A stretch of 64,000 nucleotides of DNA, taken from JBBROS01 sp965213845 (GTDB lineage Bacteria > Pseudomonadota > Alphaproteobacteria > Acetobacterales > Acetobacteraceae). Shown piece after piece: positions 47,231 through 55,600 of this stretch; the first letter of the stretch is position 1; each line of letters begins with the position of its first letter. A model generated the notes under the pieces. The model had not been told where the DNA came from. It ran no database searches and saw only the letters and a list, made by a program, of their open reading frames with translations. The DNA is taken from contig CBDCAI010000005.1 of the NCBI GenBank assembly GCA_965213845.1, positions 919,144 to 983,143 on the forward strand, read 5' to 3'. A program made the position numbers and the translations under genes.

Positions 47231-47833
47231 ATGCCTGCGTTACGCCCAAAGCCTAACGACAAGGCGGCCCCGCGCCCCGCCCCGCACGACCGCATCCTGG
47301 AGGTCGCGCGGGAGCTGTTCTGCCGGGACGGGATCCACGCCACCGGGATCGACCGGATCCTGGCGGAGGCCAATGCCTCGAAGATGACGCTGTACAGCCG
47401 CTTCGGCTCCAAGGAGGCGCTGCTGCGCGAGGTGCTGGACCGCGAGGGCGCGGCGCAGCGGGAGCTGATCTTCGCCACCATCGAGGCTGCCGGCCCTGAC
47501 CCGGCGGCGAGCCTGGCCGCCGTGATCGGCGCGCTGCGGACCTGGTTCGACAGCGACCGGTTCTATGGCTGCGCCTTCATGAACGCCGCCGCCGAGCACA
47601 CGAAGGGGGCGGCCGGGGAGCCCTGGCTGCGCGACGTCACCCGGGCGCACCATGCAGTGATCCTGACCCGGCTCGAGTCGCTGGCCCGGCAGGCGGGTTA
47701 CGACCGGCCCGACCTGATGGCCCGGCAGGTGCTGCTGGTCATGGACGGCGCCATCGCCGCCTTGATGGTCAGCGGCGACAAGGACGTGCTGATGATCTCG
47801 GAACGCAACCTGCGCGCCATCCTGGCCCGCTGA
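47231..47833 (+). CDS. TetR/AcrR-family transcriptional regulator
   Basis: A 200-residue regulator. The N-terminal HTH is clear: HDRILEVARELFCRDGIHAT, then GIDRILAEANASKMTLYSRF with GSKEALLREVL. The ligand-binding domain (about 75-200) contains TWFDSDRFYGCAFMNAAAEH, typical of the group whose members sense small lipophilic or electrophilic compounds. GGAGG precedes the ATG. It is divergent from the OsmC operon and upstream of the dehydrogenase/binding-protein pair, either of which it may control. Confidence 0.88.
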   Translation: MPALRPKPNDKAAPRPAPHDRILEVARELFCRDGIHATGIDRILAEANASKMTLYSRFGSKEALLREVLDREGAAQRELIFATIEAAGPDPAASLAAVIGALRTWFDSDRFYGCAFMNAAAEHTKGAAGEPWLRDVTRAHHAVILTRLESLARQAGYDRPDLMARQVLLVMDGAIAALMVSGDKDVLMISERNLRAILAR

Positions 47834-47851
47834 CCCCCGGAGCCCCGGCGC

Positions 47852-48958
47852 ATGTCAACCAAAACGAACGCCTTTCACCTGGCCGTCATGCCCGGCGAGG
47901 GCATCGGGCTCGAGGTCATGGACGCGGCCGCGGCGGTGCTGGACGCGGTGGAGCGCCGCTTCGGCCTGTCGTTCCGGTCCGAGACGATCCCGGGCGGGGC
48001 GGCACACTTCCGGGACACCGGGGCGACGCTGCCGCCCGACGGGCTGGAGCGGGCAGGGGCGGCGGATGCCATCCTGTTCGGCGCCATGGGTTCGCCCGAC
48101 ATCCGCCTGGCCGACGGGACGGAGATCGCGCCGCAGCTGGACCTGCGGATGGGGCTCGACCTTTATGCCGGGGTGCGGCCGATCCGGGCGATCCCGGGCG
48201 TGCCCTCGGCGCTGGCCGATCCCCGGGCGGCGCGGATCGACCTGGTGATCGTGCGGGAATCGACCGAGGGCATGTTCGCGTCGCGCGGGAAGGGCACGGT
48301 CGTCGACGACGAGGTGGCGCGGGACACGCAGGTGATCACGCGGGCCACGACGGCCAAGCTGACCGACTTCAGCTGCCGGCTGGCCCGGCGGCGCAAGGCG
48401 ACACGGGGCACGCCGGGCCGGGTGACGCTGGTGGACAAGGCGAACGTGTTCCGCTCGTTCGCCTTCATGCGCCAGGTGTTTCACGAGACGGCGGCGCTGC
48501 ACCCCGACATCGCGGCGGGGCACCACTATGTGGACGCGATGGCGCTCGACCTGGTGCGCCGCCCCTGGGACTTCGACGTGCTGCCGACCGAGAACCTGTT
48601 CGGCGACATTCTGTCGGACCTGGCTGCGGGGCTCGTGGGCGGCATGGGCTTCGCGCCCTCGGCCGATATCGGCGACACGCATGGGCTGTTCCAGCCGAGC
48701 CACGGCACGGCACCCGACATCGCGGGGCAGGGGATCGCCAACCCGACGGCGATGATCCTGTCGGTGGCGATGATGCTGGACTGGCTGGGCGAGACGCGGG
48801 ACAGCCAGGCGGCGCGGGATGCGGGCCGGGCGATCGAGACGGCCGTGGACCAGGCGTTCGGCACGGACGGCCTGCGGACCCGCGACATAGGTGGCCAGGC
48901 GGGCACGGCGGCGGTGGCCGGGGCGGTGGTCCGGAACCTGCTTGCGACAGGAGGGTAG
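47852..48958 (+). CDS. Isocitrate/isopropylmalate dehydrogenase-family enzyme (tartrate/malate-type possible)
   Basis: A 368-residue beta-decarboxylating dehydrogenase. Family features: PGEGIGLEVMDAA at the N-terminus, FGAMGSPDIRLADGTE, LDLRMGLDLYAGVRP, the Arg-Glu-Ser-Thr-Glu-Gly motif VRESTEGMFAS, VTLVDKANVFRSF with the catalytic Lys, and the metal-binding Asp residues in ENLFGDILSDLAAG. HGTAPDIAGQGIANP is the cofactor loop. It is not a typical LeuB and its substrate is uncertain; tartrate or a 3-alkylmalate is plausible. It lies 18 bases after tetR and 18 before a binding-protein gene. Confidence 0.82.
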   Translation: MSTKTNAFHLAVMPGEGIGLEVMDAAAAVLDAVERRFGLSFRSETIPGGAAHFRDTGATLPPDGLERAGAADAILFGAMGSPDIRLADGTEIAPQLDLRMGLDLYAGVRPIRAIPGVPSALADPRAARIDLVIVRESTEGMFASRGKGTVVDDEVARDTQVITRATTAKLTDFSCRLARRRKATRGTPGRVTLVDKANVFRSFAFMRQVFHETAALHPDIAAGHHYVDAMALDLVRRPWDFDVLPTENLFGDILSDLAAGLVGGMGFAPSADIGDTHGLFQPSHGTAPDIAGQGIANPTAMILSVAMMLDWLGETRDSQAARDAGRAIETAVDQAFGTDGLRTRDIGGQAGTAAVAGAVVRNLLATGG

Positions 48959-48976
48959 GGTTTGGGAGAGCGCACG

Positions 48977-50188
48977 ATGCAAACGACACTCGGCCGCCGC
49001 GCGGCGATGCTGCTGGCCGGGGGCGCAAGCCTCCCGCTGCGGGCCATGGCGCAGACGGAGCCCGCGATCCGCATCGGCGTGCTGGGCGACCAGTCGGGCA
49101 TGTACAAGGACAACTCGGGGCCCGGCGCCATCGCCGCGACGGAGATGGCGGTCGAGGATTTCGGCGGGACGGTGCTGGGCGGCCGGATCACGGTGCAGAG
49201 CGCCGACCACCAGATGAAGGCCGACATCGGCTCGGCCATCGCGCGCCAGTGGTTCGACGAGGGCGTGGACCTGGTGACGGACCTCACCAACTCGTCCGTG
49301 GCGCTGGCGGTGCAGCAGCTGGCGCGGGAGCGGGGCAAGGTCGCGATCTTCACCTCGCCCGGGTCGACGGACCTCACGGGGAAGGCGTGTTCACCGACGG
49401 GCTTCCACTGGGTGTACGACAACTACTCGAACGGGCACGGGCTGGCGGCCGCGGCGGTCAAGCAGGGATTGAAGACCTGGTTCTTCATCACCGTGGACTT
49501 CGCCTTCGGCCGGTCGCTGGAGGACAATCTGGGCCGTGCGGTGAAGGAGGCGGGCGGCACCGTGCTCGGGTCCGTCTATCATCCGCTGAACACGACCGAC
49601 TTCAGCGCCTATCTGCTGCAGGCGCAGTCGTCGCGCGCCCAGGTGGTGGTGGTGGCGAGTGCCGGGGCGGACCTCGTGAACACCGTCAAGCAGGCGGCGG
49701 AGTTCGGCCTGACCACGAGCGGGCAGCGGATGGTGACGCCGGTGATGTTCCTGGCCGACGTGCGCGGGCTGGGGCTGGGGGCCGCCCAGGGCCTGACGTT
49801 CGTCAACGGGTTCTACTGGGACACGAACGACGAGACGCGCGCCTGGTCGCAGCGCTTCCTGCAGCGCCGGGGCGTGATGCCGGAGATGACGCAGGCCGGC
49901 ACCTATTCCGGCGTGCTGCACTATTTAAAGGCGGTCCGGGCGGCCGGCACGAAGGACGGGCCGAAGGTGGCCGAGGCCATGCGCCGCGTGCCGGTCGACG
50001 ACTTCTTCGCGCATGGCGGCACGATCCGCGCCGATGGGCGGATGGTGCACGACATGCTGCTGATGGAGGTGAAGGCGCCGGCGGACAGCCGGGGCCCGTG
50101 GGACCTGCTGAAGACGGTCAGCGTGATCCCGGGCGCCGAGGCGTTCCTGCCCTTGGCGCAGAGCGAGTGCAGCCTGGCCCGCACCTGA
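48977..50188 (+). CDS. Leu/Ile/Val-type (Peripla_BP_6) ABC transporter substrate-binding protein
   Basis: A 403-residue periplasmic protein. A signal peptide with a possible Tat Arg pair (LGRRAAMLLAGGASL) ends at RAMAQ. The mature part has IRIGVLGDQSGMYKDNSGPG and AVEDFGGTVLGGRITV, then SSVALAVQQLARERGKVAIF and YSGVLHYLKAVRAAGT, typical for binding proteins of amino-acid, urea or aromatic-acid transporters. ATG at 48977 is preferred to TTG at 48962 for its GGGAGAG site. No permease genes follow. Confidence 0.85.
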   Translation: MQTTLGRRAAMLLAGGASLPLRAMAQTEPAIRIGVLGDQSGMYKDNSGPGAIAATEMAVEDFGGTVLGGRITVQSADHQMKADIGSAIARQWFDEGVDLVTDLTNSSVALAVQQLARERGKVAIFTSPGSTDLTGKACSPTGFHWVYDNYSNGHGLAAAAVKQGLKTWFFITVDFAFGRSLEDNLGRAVKEAGGTVLGSVYHPLNTTDFSAYLLQAQSSRAQVVVVASAGADLVNTVKQAAEFGLTTSGQRMVTPVMFLADVRGLGLGAAQGLTFVNGFYWDTNDETRAWSQRFLQRRGVMPEMTQAGTYSGVLHYLKAVRAAGTKDGPKVAEAMRRVPVDDFFAHGGTIRADGRMVHDMLLMEVKAPADSRGPWDLLKTVSVIPGAEAFLPLAQSECSLART

Positions 50189-50194
50189 CGCGCG

Positions 50195-50974
50195 TCATGC
50201 GCCGGCGGGGCGGGGCTCCGCGGTGCTGTCGGGGCCGGTCATGCCGAAGCGGCCGAGGCCGGGCAGCTTGATGGCGGGGCGGTGCAGGTCGAGCCCGGCG
50301 ACGCCGCCCAGAATGTTCAGCTCGATGCCTTCGATCCAGGCGAGGGTGACGCCGGCATAGCCGCCCAGGCTGAGGCGGATGCCGGTGCGGGACGGGGTCA
50401 GGCGCAGCCAGTGCCCGTCATAGGGGTAGTCCTTGCCGATCGCGGTAGGGGGCAGCGCGACCCCGGTTTCGGGCACCGCGTCCAGCACGGCGGCGACGAA
50501 GGTGTTGGAGTTGGGGCCGGGCCAGGCGCGGTAGTCGCCCAGGTTGCGGAAGGCGTAACCGGCAATGGCGGCCTGCATGCGCGGGATCAGGGCGGCGGCG
50601 GCGGGGCCGTCGGCGGCGAACACCACGTCCGGCACGCGCCCGAACCAGCGGCCATCGGGCTCGAACCCGTTCAGCCGGATGGGATCGCCCCAGGCGGTGT
50701 AGTCGTAGCGGGTGTAGGACGCGGCGCCCTGGGGCTTGAAGACGATCCAGCAATGCACGGCGAACACGCCGCGCCAGCGCACGGTGGGCGCCGCGAACAC
50801 CCGCACCACGGCGCCCGGCGTGGCGGCTGCCGGGGGCAGCAGCCCGGCGCTGGAGCGGTCGGCGGTGCGCCATCCCGCGCCGATGCCTTCGAGCCGGTAC
50901 AGCACGGCGGAGACGCCCAGCGGCAGGAGGTAGAACAGGGAGAAGAGCAGAAGCCCGGTTTTCAGCAGCGCCAT
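50195..50974 (-). CDS. DUF3750-family membrane-anchored protein
   Basis: A 259-residue protein. One N-terminal helix (about 4-24, GLLLFSLFYLLPLGVSAVLY) is followed by a soluble domain with FAAPTVRWRGVFAVHCWIVF, YTRYDYTAWGDPIRLN, PGPNSNTFVAAVLDAVP and DYPYDGHWLRLTPSRTG. The Cys/His and PGPNSNTF patterns suggest a papain-like fold, but no enzyme function is known for DUF3750. It converges with the binding-protein gene; both stops lie in the palindrome TGACGCGCGTCA. Confidence 0.75.
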   Translation of the reverse strand: MALLKTGLLLFSLFYLLPLGVSAVLYRLEGIGAGWRTADRSSAGLLPPAAATPGAVVRVFAAPTVRWRGVFAVHCWIVFKPQGAASYTRYDYTAWGDPIRLNGFEPDGRWFGRVPDVVFAADGPAAAALIPRMQAAIAGYAFRNLGDYRAWPGPNSNTFVAAVLDAVPETGVALPPTAIGKDYPYDGHWLRLTPSRTGIRLSLGGYAGVTLAWIEGIELNILGGVAGLDLHRPAIKLPGLGRFGMTGPDSTAEPRPAGA

Positions 50975-51035
50975 GCCGCCGATGTTTGGTGGCCGTGCGC
51001 TTGCCGCAAGTCCTGCCGCGTGTTGGCCGCGGTCA

Positions 51036-51827
51036 CTACAGCGCGGCCCAGCCGCCATCGACGGGCAGGTCGATCCCGGTGATCTGCCGGGCCGCGTCGC
51101 TGGCGAGGAATATACAGGCTGCGGCGATGTCCTCGTCGGTGGAGATGCGCTTCAGGGCATAGTCGGCGCCGTGGCGCGCGATGGCCTCCGCGTCGGTGAT
51201 GCCGAGGCGGCGGGCCATCTCGGGGATGACCTTCTCGCGAAAGCGGGGCCCGTCGACCATGCCGGGGGCGACGCAGTTCACGTTGACGTTGTGCATGCCG
51301 ACCTCGAGCGCGAAGCTTTTGGTGATGCCGCGCAGGCCCCATTTGGACGCGGAATAGGCCATGCGCCCGGCCCGGCCGCGCATGCCGAAGGTGCCGCCGA
51401 CGTTCACGATCTTGCCGTAGCGCTGCGCCACCATGGCCGGCAGCACGGCCCGCATGGCGTGGAAGCAGCCGTTCATGTTCAGCGTCACGATGTCGTCGAA
51501 CTCCTCGGGCGTCGTCTCCATGCCGGACTTGCCGATCGGGCCGGAGCCGCCAGCCACGTTCACCAGCACGTCGATGCGACCATAGGCCCCGAGCGTGGCG
51601 GCGGCGGCGGCCTCGCACTGGGCGGGGTCGGTCAGGTCGCAGGGGAGCACGATCGCCGTGGCGCCTCGCGTGCGGATGTCGGCCGCCACGGGCTCGATCG
51701 CGGCCGTGTCGCGACCGGCGAGGGCCAGGCGCGCGCCTTCGGCGGCGAAGGCCCGGCTGATGGCGGCGCCCATGCCCTTGGCTGGGCCGACGATCAGGAC
51801 GGATTTGCCGGCCAGGGCCAGGTCCAT
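51036..51827 (-). CDS. Short-chain dehydrogenase/reductase
   Basis: A 263-residue classical SDR. The dinucleotide motif is the slightly unusual VGPAKGMGAAISRAF, with LVNVAGGSGPIG, IVNVGGTFGMRGR, the catalytic Tyr-Lys in YSASKWGLRGI, and a normal C-terminus (DIAAACIFLASDAARQITGI). The motif-preceding Ser is replaced by Gly-Gly, which may weaken the catalytic triad. It lies 59 bases downstream of the glycosyltransferase gene on the same strand. Confidence 0.85.
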   Translation of the reverse strand: MDLALAGKSVLIVGPAKGMGAAISRAFAAEGARLALAGRDTAAIEPVAADIRTRGATAIVLPCDLTDPAQCEAAAAATLGAYGRIDVLVNVAGGSGPIGKSGMETTPEEFDDIVTLNMNGCFHAMRAVLPAMVAQRYGKIVNVGGTFGMRGRAGRMAYSASKWGLRGITKSFALEVGMHNVNVNCVAPGMVDGPRFREKVIPEMARRLGITDAEAIARHGADYALKRISTDEDIAAACIFLASDAARQITGIDLPVDGGWAAL

Positions 51828-51886
51828 GGGAGGCACCTTTCGCAGTGGACGGTCATGCTGCCGCAGCCGGGGCGACGCGCCAAACG

Positions 51887-53902
51887 TCAGGCGGTTTCGG
51901 CGGGCTCCGGCGTCAGCACGGCCCGGGCCAGGGCGGCGTCCACCGCCTGGCGGGAATGGGTCCGGTCCATGTGTTCGAGCCCGGCCTGGGCGGCGCGGGC
52001 GTTCAGGGACGCGTCGGCATGCAGGCGCAGGATGGCGCCGGCGAGCTGCTCCGCGCTGGCGGCAACCAGGCCCTGCAGCACGGACGGAAGGTCCATCCCC
52101 TCGGCGGCGACGGTCGTGCATGCGCCAGGCAGCCCGCCGGCCATGGACGCCAGCAGCTTGCCCTGCACGCCGGCCGGGTAGCGGAGCGGTGCGACCGTCA
52201 GCCGGACCCGGTCGAACAGGCCGGGGCGCAGGTGCTCGAGGTAGCCGGCGATCACGATCCCCGGGCGGTCGAGGCCCGTGATCTCGCGCGGCATGCCGCT
52301 GCCGGCGAGCACGCAGGGGATTGTGGGGTCTTGCGCCCAGACCAGCGGCATCACGGCCTCGACCAGCCAGCGGGCCGCGTCGACGTTCGGCGGGTGGCCG
52401 TAGCAGCCCAGGAAGCCGACGCCCTGCCGGTCCGCCAGGGGCACCCGGGTGGGGTCCGTCGCGATTTCCCACGGGACGACGTGCACGGTGGCCTGCGGCA
52501 CGGCCCGGCGCAGCAGGCCGGCCTCGGCGATCGAGTGGGTGATGACGGCGTCGGCCGACCAGGCGGCCGTCATCTCGGCCAGGCGGACCCGGCTGCCGAA
52601 GGTGGCCAGCTCCGGCCGGTCCTCCAGCGCCGCCTGGCGGGCGAGGCGGACGTGGAACAGGTCCGCGACGCTGAACACGATGCGGGCGCGCGGACACCAG
52701 TGCCGGGCCAGCGCCATGTAGCGCGTGGCCATCTCCACCCGGTGGAGATAAACGAGAGCGAGGTCGCCGCCGCGCCGCATCAGGACCTCCTCGACGGCGG
52801 CGTAGAACGGGGCGGCGCAGACCTCGAAGCCTTCCGCCTCCAGCGGGGCGGTGTTGGCGGGGGCGCCGGCCATCTGCTCGGTCGCGACCAGGGCGACGTC
52901 GAAGCCCAGGCGCTGCAGGCCGCGCATGTGCGACAGCAGCGCCTCCGACCCGGCGTCGCGGTGGGGGACCGGCACGTCGGGGTTGAGCACAAGCGCCCGG
53001 CCGCGGGGGGCGACCCGAGCGGAGGCGGGCTGGCCGCCGCGGCGCCGGTGCAGCCGCTCGGCCTGGTCGCGGAGGACGGACAGCAGGCGGGCCTGCGCCT
53101 CGGCCGCATCCGGACCGACGCCCTCCCGGGAGACGGCGGCGGTCACGGCCTGGGTGACCGTCAGGGTCAGGGCGGCCTCCGCAGCGGGGTCGACGTCCCC
53201 GGTGGGCTCGATCACCCAGGGCGAGCCGGGCAGCGGGGCGCCGTCGCTGTCTCGCCGCAGCTCGATCTCGTGACGTTCCCCGAGGGAGAGCGGGTGCGGG
53301 AAGCCGGTCTGGAAGCCGTGCCGCCCGGTGCCGATGCCGTGGGCCTCGAGGTCGGGGCGGTGCCGGTCCGCCAACAGGCGCGCGACCATGTTGCCGTCGA
53401 CGATCAGCTGCAGCGCCACCGCCCTGTGCGGTGTGGCGGCGTTCCATGCCCATCCGACGACCCGGTCCCGGGTCGCTTCGTCCAGGTGGCCGCGCCATGC
53501 GCCGGGCGCGTCGTCCACCGCGGCCACCGCTTCGATTAGGCGGGGCGAGCTGCCCAGCTCCGCGCCGTCGCGCATCCGGATGACGCGGATGACGTGCGGC
53601 CCCGGCGGCAGCCCGCCGGCGGGGGCGTACTCGAAGCCCAGGCGGCCCGTGCCGAAGCCGGCCTGCACCAGGTCCGGGCGCAGCAGGTCGGCGAGCCGCT
53701 CCGCGACCGGGACGTCGTTGTCCAGGATCTGGATGCGGACGGGCCGGCCGGGGATGGTCGCGTCCCAGGCCCAGCCGAAGACGCGGGCGTGGTCGGCGCC
53801 GTCGATCTGCCCGGTGAGGCCGGGGTCGGCGGCGGCCGGGGCGACGATCGGCGCCCGCGCGAAACGGCCCGGCGCGAGGGAGGCCGGCTGGGTGGGCGGC
53901 AT
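51887..53902 (-). CDS. GT4-type glycosyltransferase with two N-terminal GWAW repeat domains
   Basis: A 671-residue protein. Residues about 30-125 and 138-235 are two copies of a domain, each with a VFGWAWD/VVGWAWN motif (about 41-47 and 148-154), a charged beta-rich middle, RPDLxxxGxGTGRxGF (about 75-90 and 183-197) and a PxSPxxIE-like end. A linker (about 245-305) leads to a GT-B domain: FNPDVPVPHRD-like LNPDVPVPHRDAGSEALLSH, FSVADLFHVRLA, VGFLGCYGHPPNVDAARWLV and the UDP-sugar pocket LRYPAGVQGKLLASMAGGLP. It starts on the last base of the heptosyltransferase homologue's stop. Confidence 0.8.
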   Translation of the reverse strand: MPPTQPASLAPGRFARAPIVAPAAADPGLTGQIDGADHARVFGWAWDATIPGRPVRIQILDNDVPVAERLADLLRPDLVQAGFGTGRLGFEYAPAGGLPPGPHVIRVIRMRDGAELGSSPRLIEAVAAVDDAPGAWRGHLDEATRDRVVGWAWNAATPHRAVALQLIVDGNMVARLLADRHRPDLEAHGIGTGRHGFQTGFPHPLSLGERHEIELRRDSDGAPLPGSPWVIEPTGDVDPAAEAALTLTVTQAVTAAVSREGVGPDAAEAQARLLSVLRDQAERLHRRRGGQPASARVAPRGRALVLNPDVPVPHRDAGSEALLSHMRGLQRLGFDVALVATEQMAGAPANTAPLEAEGFEVCAAPFYAAVEEVLMRRGGDLALVYLHRVEMATRYMALARHWCPRARIVFSVADLFHVRLARQAALEDRPELATFGSRVRLAEMTAAWSADAVITHSIAEAGLLRRAVPQATVHVVPWEIATDPTRVPLADRQGVGFLGCYGHPPNVDAARWLVEAVMPLVWAQDPTIPCVLAGSGMPREITGLDRPGIVIAGYLEHLRPGLFDRVRLTVAPLRYPAGVQGKLLASMAGGLPGACTTVAAEGMDLPSVLQGLVAASAEQLAGAILRLHADASLNARAAQAGLEHMDRTHSRQAVDAALARAVLTPEPAETA

Positions 53903-55293
53903 CAGCGCTTGGCGGCAACGGCCCGGGGTGGCGGTGCCGTGCGGGCGGCGTAGTCCGGGATGCGCTGGATCACCTGCTTGACCTGGTCGGGCGTGATGAG
54001 GCGCGTGCACTCGAAATGCCGGGGCGTGTCCTTGTGGCGGGGGCACCAGAAGAAGTCGGCATGGTCGAACCGGTGGCCCGGGTCGTTCCAGCAGGAGTTG
54101 CAGGCGTGCCAGTTCACCACGCGGTACGGGGTGTCGAACTCGTTGGTGGGGTGGGTGAAGCCGCTGATCATGACGGTGGGGCAGCCGGCGGCCCAGGCGA
54201 GCCAGGCGAGGCCGCTCGAGAGCCCGACGAAGAAGGCGGCGTGCCGCAGATAGCGGGCGCGCTCGGCAAGGGGGCGGTCGCCCGTCAGGTCCTCGGCCCC
54301 GTGCGGGAGGTGGGTCCACATCAGGCCATGGCCGTGCTCGGCCTTCTGGTCGATGCAGATCACGCGGTAGCCGGCGGTTTTCAGGAAGGCCACGACCTCT
54401 CGCCAGCCGGTCGGGTTGTTCCAGTACTTGCAGCCGCTGCTGGACTGCACGGCGATGCAGACATAGGGCTCCTCGATGGGCCGGGTCTCGTCCGGCAGCA
54501 CGAGGCGGGGCGCCTGCTCGGTGGGATCGACGCCCAGGATGTAGCCGGCCGTCCGGTGCAGGCCGACGTGGCGGAAGTCCGTGGGCTGCCAGACGTTGGC
54601 GGCGTCGTCGAAGAACAGGCCCAGGCTGTAGGTGGCGTAGAAGGTGTCGGCCAGCTTCAGCTCCACCACCTCCTCGTGCGTGACGAAGCGGATCTGCGGG
54701 TAGGCGTCGCGCAGCAGCGGGATGATGAGGCCCGAGAGCGCGCAGGTCAGGCGGCAGCCGCGGACCTCGGCGAGGCGGGCGGCATAGGGGAACCAGGCCA
54801 GGATGTCGCCGAGCGTGCCGACGGGGAACTGGACCAGGACCTCCTTCCCGGCCGGGTCGAAGGTGTGGCTCATGACGGGCTTGTCGTCGCCGTCGTGCAC
54901 CTCGATCAGGAAGCGGACGTAGTAGCGCTTGCTGCTGGCGACGAAGGCACCCTGGTTCTCGCTTTGGAACAGAATGTTGCCGGTGTCGAGGTCGCGCAGG
55001 CGGATGCGCCACACCCCTTCCGTGCGGGGCGGCAGCAGGACGCGGGCGCCCATGTTGAAATCGAAACGGATGCCAGCCGCGCCCACCTGGGTGGGGGTGG
55101 CGGCACAGGGCGGGTAGGCGGACTTCTGCGCCGCCGGGGTGTCGACCTGGGGCGGCGCGCCGGCCGCGGAGGCCGCGTCGGCGGGCGTCTCCCCGGCCGC
55201 CGTCGGCTCCATGGCGGAGAAGAGCGGCGCGGGCATCACGCTCGGGGTCGGGCCGGGTGCGTTCAAGACGATGGTCTTTCGTTGCAGGCCCAC
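53902..55293 (-). CDS. Autotransporter-heptosyltransferase (BAHT/TibC-like) homologue with iron finger
   Basis: A 463-residue protein. A Pro/Ala-rich start is followed by a small beta domain (about 75-165), then a GT-B core (VQFPVGTLGDILAWFPYA, AVQSSSGCKYWNNPTGW, FVGLSSGLAWLAWAAGCPTV). The C-terminal segment CNSCWND ... WCPRH ... FEC (Cys 398, 401, 417, 429) fits the four-cysteine iron finger of TibC/Aah-family enzymes, which add heptose to Ser residues of autotransporter adhesins. No autotransporter gene is visible nearby, so its target and sugar are open. GTG at 55293 is a tentative start; ATG at residue 20 is possible. Confidence 0.82.
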   Translation of the reverse strand: MGLQRKTIVLNAPGPTPSVMPAPLFSAMEPTAAGETPADAASAAGAPPQVDTPAAQKSAYPPCAATPTQVGAAGIRFDFNMGARVLLPPRTEGVWRIRLRDLDTGNILFQSENQGAFVASSKRYYVRFLIEVHDGDDKPVMSHTFDPAGKEVLVQFPVGTLGDILAWFPYAARLAEVRGCRLTCALSGLIIPLLRDAYPQIRFVTHEEVVELKLADTFYATYSLGLFFDDAANVWQPTDFRHVGLHRTAGYILGVDPTEQAPRLVLPDETRPIEEPYVCIAVQSSSGCKYWNNPTGWREVVAFLKTAGYRVICIDQKAEHGHGLMWTHLPHGAEDLTGDRPLAERARYLRHAAFFVGLSSGLAWLAWAAGCPTVMISGFTHPTNEFDTPYRVVNWHACNSCWNDPGHRFDHADFFWCPRHKDTPRHFECTRLITPDQVKQVIQRIPDYAARTAPPPRAVAAKR

Positions 55294-55600
55294 CCTCTAT
55301 GCCGTGCGAAGGCGCAACGGGGCAAGCCGGGCCCGACCGCAGGTGATCGTGAGTGGGCCGCAGACGTTCGCGACGCCTAGACGACAGCTCCCGAGGCAGG
55401 AGCGGTGCACCTCCTCCAGGACCGCCGCCATGGGACAGCAACACGATGGGGAACGATCCCTGGGCGATGGGAACGTCCCGGCTGGCCGGGATGGTGAATG
55501 GGCCTGAAATCCGCCGCGGCCCGACCGATGCCCCGGGTGCCGGTGCCTTGCACCCGGCGCGCTTGCCGGCCCATCGTGTCGCCATCCGGAAGGGATGGCC
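55294..55600. other. Intergenic region with remnant of an alpha/beta hydrolase
   Basis: This 307-base gap separates the heptosyltransferase homologue from the divergent M20 gene. On the minus strand, 55516-55421 encodes ISGPFTIPASRDVPIAQG followed by SFPIVLLSHGGG, the strand-turn-oxyanion region seen at the N-terminus of dienelactone-hydrolase/PAF-acetylhydrolase-type alpha/beta hydrolases. The rest of the enzyme, including a nucleophile elbow, is missing on both sides, so this looks like a decayed gene. GGAAGGG at 55588-55594 is the ribosome site of the M20 gene. No promoter boxes stand out. Confidence 0.5.
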
